Origin: Straminergon stramineum
Lineage: Eukaryota; Streptophyta; Bryopsida; Hypnales; Calliergonaceae
Length of the DNA: 64,000 nt
Assembly: GCA_963920665.1 (NCBI GenBank)
Contig: OY987263.1
Location: forward strand, 29,066,547 to 29,130,546
Reading direction: 5' to 3'
This document shows positions 25,500-38,023 of the stretch, piece after piece; positions within the stretch are counted from its first letter, which is position 1, and each line of letters opens with the position of its first letter. The notes under the pieces are model-generated. The model was not told the DNA's origin. It saw only the letters and a program-made list of their open reading frames with translations, and ran no database searches. The position numbers and the translations under genes are program-made.

Positions 25500-25599
25500 A
25501 TTCAACTGATACCATTGTCTTAGCTTGGAACTGATTGAGTTGCAATTTTAAGATGTATAGACCTTGAGAAGTGAATGTGAAGCTCTTCAGCTGATTGTA

Positions 25600-25631
25600 A
25601 ATAAAACATTTCATCACCAGTTCTGAATAAA
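25600..25631 (+). terminator. Polyadenylation signals after ELIP
   Basis: Two AATAAA hexamers occur at 25600-25605 and 25626-25631, 101 and 127 bp past the stop codon. Their position fits the 3' end of the ELIP transcript. Cleavage site unknown. Confidence 0.5.
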
Positions 25632-25639
25632 CTGGTGCA

Positions 25640-28600
25640 ATCAATCATCAATGTAGTTGTACCTGCAAAAGGTCGAATGTTGAAGAATGGATTTAACTTT
25701 ATATACTGCAATTCTTTGGTAACAATGAAATGTGAAGATATTTTCTCAATGATGCTTTACTTCTAAGCTTCGGAGTAAGATTTTGAGTACATGGTTCATT
25801 TTGTTTTATGTTAAAATTGGATTTGTTGAGTATTGGATAAATTTAAATGTCTGCTATTACCTCCTAGAGGAGTATTTTGTTTGCTGCAATCAGGATAATT
25901 ATAAATGAATTTTTCAAATGGATGTTATTACACATTTTGTCTGGCAAATATGACATACTCTGCCGCAGACGAGTAAATGAATTCATGAACTCCATTGTAA
26001 TCTATATATGGAATGAAAACTTTGGTCAATCTGATTTGTACACAGCATGACAAATTCTTGGGACATACGATATCCGTCTAACAAAGACTTAAACTAAATA
26101 AAACAGCTGAACTTTTTTGGAAATTCCTGAGAAAGATAGTTGAAAAACAAATATATAAATGTTCCAACTGTCTAATAATTAGAAAATGAGCCTCGTGCAA
26201 ACTGTAAAATAGGCTATATGTAAACCTCAGAATAATAAATTGAGCACCTTCTTAAAGTTTCTATAATAAACTAATGAACATGTCAAATTAAAAAATAAAA
26301 ATAAATTTGAAATTTCTATTAAATCTAAACATGATTGTTGAATAACTTTTTTCCACTTTAATTAATTAATTGGCATGAAATGCTGACCTTGATAGATGGA
26401 TAGGATGTAATCAACTAACAATTATGGAAAATGTTATTTGACCACAAGAAAAACAGTATAGAGATTCATTTCATATGACTAATAGGTTAAAACTCTTAGA
26501 GTGGGCTTTTAGAATTTTTAGTAAACCCTTATAGGAAAATCAAATTTGTATTCATTAGATGCTTGGGGGAGAAAGGTACATGTTTCTAAGTACAAAATGT
26601 GTAAACCTAAAATCCTCAACAATAACCCAAAAATGCAAAATGTAAATATTATTATCGTATATTATATTTATGTCTATGTGGAGAACTTTCATTCATTCCA
26701 TTTAAAGTAGTGATGTGAAATTTGTGTAAAACTTATTTTTCAGCAATTGAGTTATATTTTTGAAAAAATAATGAAGAAATTTTGTTTCTAAAGCCTATTC
26801 TCACAATTTCTAAAATAAAAAATCTAGAATGTTGATTACTTAATACAAAAATTTTACTACTATTTTTCACTTGTTTCAATTCTAAAATTACTTACGATTT
26901 AAGTTTTCTTTCCAGCTTGTATCCACTTTTATTTACATCTTTTTTTAATTTTTTATTCTTAGATTTTTATTCAAATTCCTCCATCGTGAAGATTCAAACC
27001 TCAAAAGTTCATAATACAAAGAATTTCAATTAATCCTAGAAAGATGGGCCAGTCACCATGGAAATCATCCATTTCAATATTAATAGTGTGAATCATTGCT
27101 TAAGAAACTCAAGAATATTGGTCGAAGGTCAAATTATTGGAAAGACCTTCCCTTTTAACACAAATTTTCAAAGATGACTATCTCCACTTTTGTCTTATTC
27201 ATAAGGATTCCATATCATCTATCGAACATTTAGTGTCCACGACATTCTTCTAGGGATAAGCCCTTGAAGAACAAGCCTTGTGGATGTGCTAAAATAGAAG
27301 AAATTGGCTTAAGACTACAAATATAGATTTATGAGTTATCCCTCATTTCACTTCAAAAATTCAAACCTCTGTAGCTTTTTGGCAGTTTGGTAATTCATTA
27401 TATGAGATTTGGGCCAAATAGAAAATTGCAGGTTCCCTTCAGTTTTTGATAGTAGAGAACTCTCTAAACTACACACTATAGTAGTATTGATGTGGTCAAG
27501 CGTTGGACACATCAAAAAAATTATTTTTATTTTTATTTTTTCAATTTCAGGACCAAAAAAAAAAAAAAATTTCTTTAAAGTATTTATGATGGCTGACAAT
27601 AGTTAGCCGTGCCTTCACTACTACAAGAACAACATGGGGAACAAGCTTGAAACGGCCCCTTATTTCCCCAAATCTCATCTAATGTTTGATGATTTTGTTG
27701 TTTTAGGGAAGCTCTAATGGTTCCTAACGCTCTCAACAACTAAATTCAAAACATCAAGAAGTTGTCACAAAAAATTTAGCACAACTCTAGCAACTTTTAA
27801 GGTTTTCGCAATTTTTTTCAAAATGACCTACAAGTTGCAATTTTTGTTTGTTTTCCTTGAAACTAGTGCAAATTAAAGCTTACATTGGAATGCTTGAGTC
27901 AACCACTTACTCAACTCTTTCTAAGCTCTCCAATAAAGGAAAATTTTCTTAGTTCAAAGCTTTGCTATCACAAATGCTTTAATAATGAAGACTAGTGAAA
28001 GAAAAGAAAGAAAAATTTGAAAACACACAAGATGTCACAAGCAAAGCCAAAGCTTTGCTTTTAGTTTAGAAATATGACTTAAGAAACTTGACAAGAACCC
28101 CAATTTGCATCTCAAGGCTCTAGGGAGAATTCTCAAACAAGTTGGGATTTCCATAGAAGGAACTCGTGCACAATACTTCACACAAAGACAAAGGATTGTA
28201 GAAAGTTTCAAGTAAACACATAGCCAAAATTTGGTTGAAATTCATAGGATTAGTACTTAACTAACAAAATCCACCCAAATCAACATATTAGTAGACTTAA
28301 AATGCCCTAATAGTAAAATTGAGGTGCTAGAATTAGAAAGGACCCCTAAGTCCTTCAAAAATACATCAAAACCAAAGAGATGGGCCCCAAAGCCTCCATA
28401 AATACCACAAAGATACAAAAATGGCCAAAAGTTGGCCAAAATACAATGTTAAATGAAGAATCAAAGTCTTACAATAGAAATAGTGGTGATTTGGGGAGAG
28501 AAGGGGTGGCCTTTTTTACGTTTCGCAAAGGCCTCCGATCCCCTTTTCTTTTAAACCCAAGATTTTTCTAAAATTAATCACTAATTACCAAGAAAAAGTC

Positions 28601-28809
28601 AAATTTTAATATTGGACCAATACTAAATTTTGGAAAAAAGCTCTAAATGATAAACAAATTGTGCCATTAGCTTGAAAAAACCCCAATTTTTTGCAAACCC
28701 CTCCTCCAAGGTCATTTAGACTCATAAAATCATGAATCGCCAAAATAATGAATTGTAAAATCTTGGATAATGAAATTTTTACTTTTCAAAGATTTTGACT
28801 TACATGGAG
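25640..28809. other. AT-rich intergenic DNA
   Basis: No gene recognised. The stretch holds poly-A/T runs, including one of 13 A at about 27556, and a CACTACTACAAG-like motif at about 27616 that could be an orphan CACTA end. The part from about 28.0 kb resembles 10.4-10.8 kb and may be the upstream part of the next repeat. Confidence 0.4.
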
Positions 28810-30115
28810 TGTCTGTAGAGTTTAGGGGGGTAAAAAAATACTCCTCTTCAACTTCTTTTGGATGTCGTACGTTATTGGGGCTTTGTTCAACACCTCAAAT
28901 TTGTTAAAAATCTATGGTAAATAGTTGGTGTTCTCCATTCAAATACTTTTCAAGGTGTGTTATTATCACAAAATATGTTGACCTAATTTTTATTAGAATT
29001 TTACCACAACTTAGGTATATTCTAAAAATTTACTAAGGTTGATTTTAGCAATTGACTTTCTTAACTTTTGTTATTCAAAAAAATCCAAAATTCAATAGTT
29101 GAACTTTAGAGGGTCTTATAAACCTAGTGCAAGCACATATTGTTACTCTATTGTTTTTCTAAGAAGGTTTATTGATTATTACCTTCTAAAGAATAAATGG
29201 TTCAGGAATCTTTTGATTGATATGGAATTTTGGTGAACTGAGTGTATTGTTGGATTCCTGGGGTATAATTATACTTCAAACACATTCTTTTGGCCTTGGA
29301 TGCTCTTTTCTTTGTGTTACTCGATTTTGTCACTTGCAAGGCTAACAATTTTATTTCTACATTTTAGAAGGATGATTGGAGTAACTCTGGTTCATTAGAA
29401 GAAATTTCGGAGCTAAAGCAGCCCAAGAATTCCTTGGAGATCCTAGACTATGAGAACTACCATATCATCAATCTAACGTGGTTGAAACTATGCCACGTCA
29501 CATAATAATAATTAATGAATTAATATAATATATATATTTAAAATGAATCAATTTTCAGTTTTTAAACACTTTTTGAATTTTTCATTTTTTTATAAATGAA
29601 AAAACTGTAATTTTTTATAAATGAAAAAATGGATTTTTTTTTAAATAAATTTTTTTTGATAGTAGTTCCCTTATAACAAGGGGAACAACCAAGGGAACAA
29701 CCCTAAAATGGCACTCCCTTGCCTCAATCCCCCCTAATGCTTTCTTAAAGTATGTTGAAGCCTAAAGAGAATTTGCACTTCCAAAATATTAAATTCCATT
29801 TAGACAAGCTTTGTCACATGCATTGGTAGGTTTGGATAAGGTATTTTAGGATTGATTATGTAAACTTAGACATATGCTATCTTTAGGATGTAAAACCTAT
29901 TTACAAGTGAGATTTTGGAGTATTCTAGGTACTCTAGGATTTTACAAATAAAAAAAAAATGGTAAGTACTTTATATATTGTGACTTAACACTTTGTTTAG
30001 GGTTTGGGACCTATAAAACTCAGTAATAAGATGTAAAATCAGAAAATAAATAAATAAATCAAAAATAGTCACTAGGTTTACGTCCCTAGTGACGATTGGG
30101 AGGCTCACACTCTAC
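28810..30115 (+). repeat. Degenerate long dispersed repeat, copy 2
   Basis: This is the partner of 11270-12240, in the same orientation and block order. It is longer because it contains an AT-rich insertion at about 29.5-29.7 kb. It ends near a palindromic segment at 30065-30091 (gtcactagg ... cctagtgac) followed by ggctcacac. No protein-coding remnant could be assigned. Confidence 0.45.
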
Positions 30116-31274
30116 CTATGGAAAGGGAAAAATGTTCATCCAAATGGCTTCATAAACCTCTCAAGCCATCACTTTTGCCAACCTAGTAACTTAGTAGCCT
30201 AAGTGTATTACATATACCAAAGGTAATGTGGATTTTTGGTCTCTTGAGTCAAATGTGACTCTTTGCAATCTAAAAGCAACAATAGGTAATTCTTGTCAAG
30301 CATTCCAAGAATGTGGTCCACTTGCCATTCAATCATGTTGATATTGATCTCTAACAAGATGGTTTCTAATTGTTCCAACCATATATATAAGCACACTATT
30401 ATGGGATTACTAGGGGAAGTGGATACATTTATAATGTTTCAACTCTTGATATTGTATTTGTAGCAAGCATCTCATAAATCTCACACCAAAGCAAAGCAAC
30501 GTTTCTTGGCTTCTTCTCCTAAGTTTCCAATTTGGTTTGCAATGTTCTTGGTGAAATTTGCACTTCTCAATCTTATTCCAAAAGTTGTAGCATATCAATG
30601 TGAATAAAATCTGAAATTACAAAATTTGAAGTTGAAATGATGACATACTGACATCTTCATCAGAAAAGTTGGTCCAGATTGTTTGGGTGCCAGTTTGACA
30701 CCAAAGGTTGCATGCAGGTCATTTTAGTGTCATTTTATGCATACTAAGTTGGTATGGAGGTTGACATCAAATTAAGTTAATTGCATTTCAATGCACCATC
30801 GTGGCACCATGTTCACATGCCTTGAAGTTCATGATGTTGCAATGTATATTGAATGATGAGGAAAAATATTCATTCCAAAAGCAATTTTTATTGATAGGTA
30901 TATTTTAGAATAAACACAAACCATTTTCTATGGACAATTTAGAAGTTGCTTCTAAAAATTTCAATGAAATTTCTTCAAGCTTTCAATTCACTACATTGAA
31001 TTGCATTTTCTAACATCTTTGTATACAACACTCAATCCCTATTGTCCAAATTTAAGATAGTTTATTTCTCTCAAGAAGCTATTAGACAATCACAATGTCT
31101 ACCAAAATATCATTTTTAAACTAAAATTTTAGGTTATGATTTTTTCTTTTCAATGATAAATTTACTTTGCTATCTTCCTAAATGATTCGATTATTTTAAA
31201 CTATTTAGTCACTTAGAAGAAGATTCTCATCAAAATAGTAAAAATCATATATTAACAATAAAAGATAAATAAAA

Positions 31275-31276
<2 letters not shown>

Positions 31277-31309
<33 letters not shown>
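31277..31309. repeat. (AT)n microsatellite
   Basis: About 16 uninterrupted AT dinucleotides. Shorter AT runs occur at about 49795-49816 and 52200-52230. Confidence 0.95.
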
Positions 31310-31312
<3 letters not shown>

Positions 31313-31731
31313 ATAATTAAAAAAGCAAGATATAGGACTTCATCAACCATCATAGATAATCTATATGATGCAATTAGAAATATTATTGCATAAAATTTAT
31401 GTGGTTTTAGTCTTTTAGAGTTGTTAATGATAATGATAATGAATAATTACTAAAAAAGGAATTTAAGAACTTCAAGAAGCTTTCACTTTATATCTTCATT
31501 GATTTAATATAATCTATTGAACTTCTATGTAAGTCGATATTAAAAAATGTTAAAGAAGATGCCAATAAAATACATTTCTAATTAGTTATTTGTACTCAAA
31601 TTAAAGATTAGTTAACAATTATTTGAATGAAAAAATTTCATTTAAGCTATTAAAAATTTTGAAGGTGAAAATTTAGGAAATTCATTTTTAAAACATTTAA
31701 TTAGTGGAATTTCAACACATGATGAACTTAT

Positions 31732-31865
31732 ATCCAAAAGGCCACATTCAATGTACTCAATCCTCAAAGACTACATTCAATGTACTTTACTTCTAAAAGC
31801 CACAATCATTGAACATAAACTATAAAAGATACATCCATTGACCCTAATTCTAAAGTCAACACTCT
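31732..31865. repeat. Minisatellite of about 29-30 bp units
   Basis: Four to five degenerate units of the form tctaaaaGccacattcaatg follow each other, e.g. at 31732, 31761, 31791 and 31821. Units diverge by several bases each. Non-coding. Confidence 0.65.
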
Positions 31866-32489
31866 TGATGCAAGGTTCTTCCTCCAAGTTGCTTGTGGAT
31901 GGGGGCTTGTTATTTTTACCCTCCTACTAGTAAAGGTTTTCCTTTATTTGTGTCCAAAAAAAGTCAACACTCCAAAATGTTTTTAGAATTTACATCTTCT
32001 TCTAGATTTTAAAAACAAAATGAAAATCATTGTAGTTTTTTTAATAAATGGAAGATTTAATGCAATCTATATCAATTACATAATATACTTAAAACTTTAA
32101 TATTTGGTGATAAAACTCCATCCTCCATTTTACTAAAGACGAAGGTGAAAACACCAAAAATCATATGAGTACCCATTCCTAACAAGTAGACTTCTATTGA
32201 AAGCGTCTCCAAAAGTGCTATTAAACAATTCCCATATCTAACTAAGATTGGTTGATTATTCATTTTCTATATTTTGGTATCATGACCAAGCTATGTGACA
32301 GATTTGGTGGCCTAGGGAGTTCTACTTTGAAAAATCATAGTAATTACATGTCTTATCCAAAAATTTAAAATTAAAAAAAAGAAATCCACAATTTTCAATT
32401 GCTAATATGACATAAATATTTTTTTCCTTGGAAAAAGTTGCCTCCAGCTATGTTGAATTGCTTATTTTGATAGGTTTGGGTGTTTTCAC

Positions 32490-32665
32490 CTGAAGATGAA
32501 GAAATTTCCACTTTTATTGAGGTATGCCATCCTGAATGTGCGAATCAACTCAAGAAGGGGAACGGTCACTTCATCCCTGTATGTTTGCCGCACTTGGTGT
32601 TGGGAGTAATGTTTGAGAGCAATATGAATCTGATCCAGATGTAGGTCTACATTCATTTCTAAGAC
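32490..32665 (-). other. Candidate orphan internal exon
   Basis: On the minus strand an open segment of 176 nt is framed by an acceptor (gtgcag before gtcttag) and a donor (ttcag followed by gtgaaaac). The translation has soluble, helix-like composition: VLEMNVDLHLDQIHIAL, then HQVRQTYRDEVTVPLLELI, then FRMAYLNKSG. I do not recognise the family. No neighbouring exon was found, so it could be a relic or a captured exon. Confidence 0.3.
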
Positions 32666-32699
32666 CTGCACTAACAACTCTCTCTAAGTTAATACCAAG

Positions 32700-33974
32700 T
32701 GCAAACATACTGGGAGTCCTTAACTAGTGGACCTCCTCCCGGACTCTCAGGGGGTATGGTACGAAGGCATTTGAGTGCCGAAGTACAGTACACTGCAGTA
32801 TATTACTGAAGCATGTTCTGTAATTTCAAGGTACGCTGCCACAGGACAGACATTGGTAAGCGCTGGAATCTAGAATCAACAGGTGCAGGATCTACTGCTA
32901 CAGTTTTGTTGTGTTGTAAGTTACTGTACAAGAGGAGCCTGTCAGCCAGTTGCAGGCAGTGTTGCCAATACCGAGGTGGAGGAACATCCGGATACGACTT
33001 TTTAAAGAGCTAAGTTATGACTTGTCTTTGCCATATGGAGACACATGACGCACTTGCCCAGTCAGTGCCAAGCTACAGTCGAAGCCCCTAAAGAAGGAGC
33101 CACTTTGACAATGGATGCAGCTACTCTGGAATTGATTTGCTGCCACGAGAAATCGCATGCGGCGCCCCGACCCTGTCCAAACGACTTTGATCGGAAGGCT
33201 CAAAACTTCCCTCCACTACGTACGGTCACGATCTTCCTCCGACCCCGACCGAATCGGATGGCGCAGATCGCCTCTCCGTAACAGATGGCCCAGATCTTCC
33301 GTTATCCCCGCGCTAATCGGACGGCGTGGATGGAAACGGGATCACGGACGGTCGGGATCGCCTCTTGGCCGCGCCCAAAGGGTCGTTGTCCCACTAAAGC
33401 TAAGCTTAACTTCAGTTAAGCCTGGGCCCGCTCGTCCCGACGCAGGCATCAGTCCTCAGGTTGTTGGTACGTAGGGTTGTTTGCTTCCGAGTTTCTCCGC
33501 CATCGCCAGCTGAAGATTTGCGCATAGTAAGGGCTGTGACTGAGGTACTCTATTTGCCGCTCGCCTTGTCTCCTGACTGCCAATGGATCGACGCTCTCCT
33601 TTCGGCTGTGGATTGAGCTCGGAAGCGCTGTAGGGGTTGGGAGCTGATTGGGGTGGCGGTGTGCCGGGTCAATTTCGGTCTGACACCGACTCTTGCAGTA
33701 TTTTCTTTGTAATTTGTGGTTTGCAAATTTTTCGGAGATTATGTTTTTTCTGTCCTCAATTAGGTTGTACTGGAGCTATGTATTTATGAGATAAGACTTT
33801 CTATTGAATATTTCCAAAAGATTCGTCATGGAATGAGGGCAATATACTGATGCTCTCCTCTTTAAACCTAAAGAAATGATTCACGAGAATCGTTAGCATG
33901 CTAGAAAAATGCTTAAAACTATAATTGATTTTGAATTTCGGCTTGGGATGTTGTATTTTCAGGTCTACTTCGAC
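32700..33974 (+). promoter_or_regulatory. Upstream region and probable 5' UTR of the ankyrin kinase
   Basis: Base composition rises to clearly GC- and CpG-rich at about 33150-33480, with repeated aatcgga(c/t)ggcg and gatcgcctct motifs. This suggests a promoter or first non-coding exon. A splice acceptor (gtattttcag) at about 33952-33961 lies 13 nt before the start codon, implying a 5' UTR intron. A donor candidate is gtacgt at about 33468. The exact first exon is not fixed, and an upstream coding extension cannot be excluded. Confidence 0.45.
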
Positions 33975-36900
33975 ATGAACGCTCCGAAGGTGGCAGAAGA
34001 AGTTGGGAATCTTTTGTTTTGTGCAAGCAAAGGAGATGTAGCGGGGATTCAAAAGCTGCTGGATCAAGGCATGCCGGTGGATGCTGCGGATTATGACGGT
34101 CGAACAGCTTTGCATCTTGGAGCAAGTGAAGGTCACGCTGCCGTGGTCAGGTATTTATTGGAGAACAAGGCTGACCCGAATCCGATAGACCGAAATGGAG
34201 ATACAGTACGTTTACCACCTCATCACTTGAAGATGAAAGGGAATCGTGATTTTCCAGAAGTTTAGCATGACAGCATGTGAAAAACATTGAAAAGAAAATT
34301 TCTCGAAGTATAATTTGTGTTGTTAAACTCTCTGATTCTGATATTTTCTTCAATAACAATATTGAGAAATGGTTAACAACACATTAGCGCTTGAAATCGG
34401 CATGGTCATTTTCTCATCCCAGCTTGTATGCACCTCTTAGAAGAGCAGCTGTTGTTCGTACATATGCACGGCCTCCAGTATGATAGATAAATGGATATAG
34501 TAGAATATGGGGCACCCGTACAAAACCTGCACATCACTCCTGTAATAGGTTCTTGAGGATGTGCCAGTACCATGGACCTATACTTTGGGGTGATCATCGC
34601 ACAAACCCAACATTCTTTGACTTTCAGCAGTGAGGTGCTAACGGAGTGTCCTGTCATGAGGACAGCCATTGTCAAATGCGAAGGATTATGGACATGAGGA
34701 CATTTGTAAACTTTTGGAAGCTGGACGTGGATTCGTCAAGGTAAGCCATTATTGGTATTTGACCTATTCAGTCATTTTCAGAAGGACTACAGTTTTATGG
34801 TAGCCAACGTTACTGACTTGTACTACATTTTGGTTGTGTAGCAGTCACGCGGTCTTCACGAATTTGAAATCCCGATTGCCGAGCTGAACATGAGTACAGG
34901 CAAATTTATTGGGAAAGTAAGTGAATCGTCTCTCATCAGTTCATAATGTACATATTTATTCGAAATTTTGGAATGGAACTTTGAGTATCTATGTACCAGG
35001 ACTTAAAACGCACCGAGCTAGGAAGTTGTCTATGTGTGCGCTGCATATTGAATCCCTGTAAAATATTGTTTCCGATTGCCTTACCTTCTTTTATCACTTT
35101 GAAGTGTTTCCTCATCAGAATCACCGGATCGTCAGAGACTAAGTGGGTTGCAATAAACGTGTTCATAGGGTGCGTTTGGAGAAATTCGAGTTGTGAAGTG
35201 GAGAGGCACAATAGTCGCTGCCAAGACCATCACTGCTGAGTTGTCGAAAGATCCTCAAATTTTGTAAGTTGAGGCAGAATATAATATTTATATATTATTC
35301 AGTGGTAGGGGCGATGCGTAGGCGTGAATATGGCGTACTGTTAGGTATGGAGAGATCTATTTTTGGGAAGTCTTTTAGTAGATCGAAGTACCGATCAGAT
35401 TTTTCACATCAAACATGCCCCATCATTCTCATTTTGACCATGAGAAGGTCCCTTCATGTTCGTTGAAGCCATCCGTCTTGCATTTAATTAGGAAATATGA
35501 CATTCAATCGACCCTATTGACACCTTGAAATTGGTGGCAAGCAGGAAGGAGTTTGTAGCTGAACTGGCTTTACTGTCAAATCTTTCGCATCCAAACATAG
35601 TGCAATTCCTGGGAGCTGTGACAAAGCAGCGACCGATGGTCATGGTCACTGAATATCTTCCAAAAGTTAGACTCGACAAACTTCATGCTTTTGAAATCTA
35701 AGTTTTTAGCAAGTTGAACAAATCAGAGGCGATGTGAAGTTGGCTTGCAAGTGGGATTTTTCTCTTATCATATTCAACCTCGTATTTATTCTCAGGGAGA
35801 TCTGCATGACCTGATGGAGAGGAAGGGAAAATTAGATGCGAGAACATCTGTTTGTTTTGCCCTCGACATCGCCAGGTTTTTTCCTAAACACCATTTACCT
35901 CTGTACTTTTCTTTCGTATCCGAGTGGCTGTTGTTGCATCATCTTCTGACTAGCGGTGCAATTTGAGCAAATTTTTCTGGGCGTCACCATGCCGTTGGCT
36001 TGTTAATTCAAGACCGCTTCAAGTACCTACAGTTTATGGGCAATGTCGTTCATGATGAATTTAATTTTCAATCACATGTTTTGTGAATGTGTCCACTGAA
36101 CCTCATAGATATAGGAGCTCCAATGTGTGATGGTAAAATGTCATGCGAATTTTGGAAGCTCAAATATGTTCTTGTGACATTGCAGAGGCATGAACTACCT
36201 ACACGAACACAAACCGAATGCCATTGTCCATCGCGATCTAAAGCCCAGGTACTAGCGAACTTAATGTGATTGAGCAGTATTCATTCGCAACTTCTTTCCA
36301 TCCTATTGAGAGTGACCAAAATTTCGTGCATTCTTTACCACTTGACATCTTATTAGTTATCTCTCACTCCTTCATGGCATCGCAATGATCAGGAATCTTT
36401 TGAAACATGAGGCGGGTCATTTGAAGGTGGCAGACTTCGGGCTGGGCAAGTTTCTTGATCCTCTTGCAGCGGATAATAACGCCTTGTACGAAATGACGGG
36501 CGAGACCGGCTCTTGTAAGTCCATGTCTCGATCTCGAATGGCGTCAATTGTAACTTTCTCGATTACTTATTTTTTTGCGAGCATGCATGATGTCAGAGCA
36601 GGTTTCGGTGATGCACTTGAACTATCAAAGGAATTTGAAATCTTTACGAAGGGTAGTAAGCGCCATATCCAAGATATGCTGCACGCATTTGATCGAAGCG
36701 TGGGTATTTGTCTGAGTGTCAGTTTCTTCAAGCATGGCCGCTAATTTTCAAGTAACTATGTTCATTGTGTTGCTGGAGCAGATCGATACATGGCCCCCGA
36801 GGTATTCATGCACAAGCACTACGACAAAAGCGTAGATGTCTTCTCGTTTGCCATCATCGTTCAAGAGGTTTGGTGATCTGTTCAGAGATCTGTCAATCAA

Positions 36901-37587
36901 GTTTTTACGTGATTGCAAAAGAATATTTTCATCTTAGCTCATGATATCATCACGGGGTTTAGAAGACACAGCAGAATTATGCAGAGTGTGGGGATACTTG
37001 AAATGTGACACATTATTGGATGTTCGGAAGAAGCGTTCGGACATTTTTGTTAACATCTTAAGCCGCTGTATTTCGCTGAGATAAATTTGTGAAATATTGA
37101 TGCTACATCATGTGCGCTGTCTTTGAGCGCAGATGTTCGAAGGATCAAGTTCACTAAAATACCAGCTGCCAAAATCCATCGCCATATCTCGAGCTAAAGA
37201 CATGCAACGTCCATCCTTCAACGTTGCCTACCCATCTGGAATGAAAGAGTGAGTGCTGGCCATTCCTGAGTATGATTGCGCGATTCTTTGTCGACTATCT
37301 GAACTAAGCAGATTTTGTACTGGCCTGTGTTGGCATCTGTAATATCTGCTCTACTCGGAAGTGCAAAGATTTGATGTTCAGCAGATGTTGGGTGTGCCTG
37401 ACTTGTTCCTGTTCTGGCACATTTTTTCAGATTGATAAAGGAGTGCTGGGACTCAGATCCGAGCAAACGGCCAACGTTTGCAATGTGCATAAAACGCTTG
37501 GAAAAGATCCAGGTGGATGCCGGGTTCGTCAGCAATGGAGACGTATCCGAGAAAACAGAGAAGAGAGAGAAATGTACTATAATGTAG
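33975..37587 (+). CDS. Ankyrin-repeat protein kinase, integrin-linked-kinase-like (Raf-like MAPKKK group)
   Basis: Eleven coding exons: 33975-34205, 34666-34740, 34845-34916, 35169-35263, 35545-35665, 35796-35875, 36186-36248, 36393-36514, 36782-36867, 37133-37248, 37431-37587. They join into 405 residues with all phases matching. Residues ~10-100 form ankyrin repeats (LLFCASKGDVAGIQKLLDQG, DGRTALHLGASEGHAAVVRYLL, DYGHEDICKLLEAG). The kinase domain has the glycine loop GKGAFG (125-130), Lys145 (VAAK), Glu164 in helix C, HRDLKPRN (240-247), DFG (260-262) and APE (291-293). All catalytic residues are present, unlike several ILK-family pseudokinases. Plant relatives act in stress, nutrient and immune signalling. 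Exon 3 could begin 3 nt earlier (cagcag acceptor), adding one Gln. The start is the first ATG after the 5' acceptor. Confidence 0.93.
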
Positions 37588-38023
37588 CTTTCCGGTTCCT
37601 GTAGTTGTACACTCACAATTTCAAAAACTTAGGCATTCATCATTGGTTTCAGGGCTATACTGGGCAGGACCGAAGTGTGAGATTACTTGAAATCAACATT
37701 AAGCTAAGCTTTCTGAGACGCTGGGATTTAGAAGTGTCCTTTCTCGAAAGGTCATACAGTTGTGAAATTATATGTTGTTTTTCTGTTAGCAATGGTTTTA
37801 CATATCTTTGATCCTGGGTATAGAAAGAAACAAGTGCAATAAGGTAGAGGTTTAGACAAATGTCGACTATGCTATGGCGAGATGTTTTTTATCGTACGGA
37901 ATCTTTTCAAGCAATTCTCCATTGCTGTAATTTCTACCCGAGTCGAAGATGTCACTGGATTTGCCGTTTGAAGTGTACTGACGAAGTTGCCTGATTGAGA
38001 GCACTAGGTGTTAGATGCACCAC
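37588..38023. other. Convergent 3' intergenic region
   Basis: 436 bp between the stop codons of the convergent kinase (+) and FAD oxidase (-) genes. It must contain both 3' UTRs. No further gene was seen. Confidence 0.6.

Larger units (their letters stand above)
30116..32489. other. AT-rich intergenic DNA with simple repeats
   Basis: No gene recognised. An (AT)n run and a short minisatellite are listed separately. Short open frames on the minus strand at 30208-30598 and 32072-32263 show no motif. Confidence 0.4.

Noticed and set aside
29386..29500. Acidic 38-46-codon open segment after an acceptor-like ttttag
   Set aside because: Short, no donor in frame, and it lies inside the degenerate long repeat.
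30065..30091. Palindrome gtcactagg ... cctagtgac as a separate mobile element
   Set aside because: Only about 9-bp arms with a tiny spacer; more likely the edge of the long degenerate repeat.
33157..33474. 105-codon Arg/Pro-rich frame upstream of the kinase
   Set aside because: Composition reflects CpG-rich promoter repeats; no homology and not in phase with the kinase exon.
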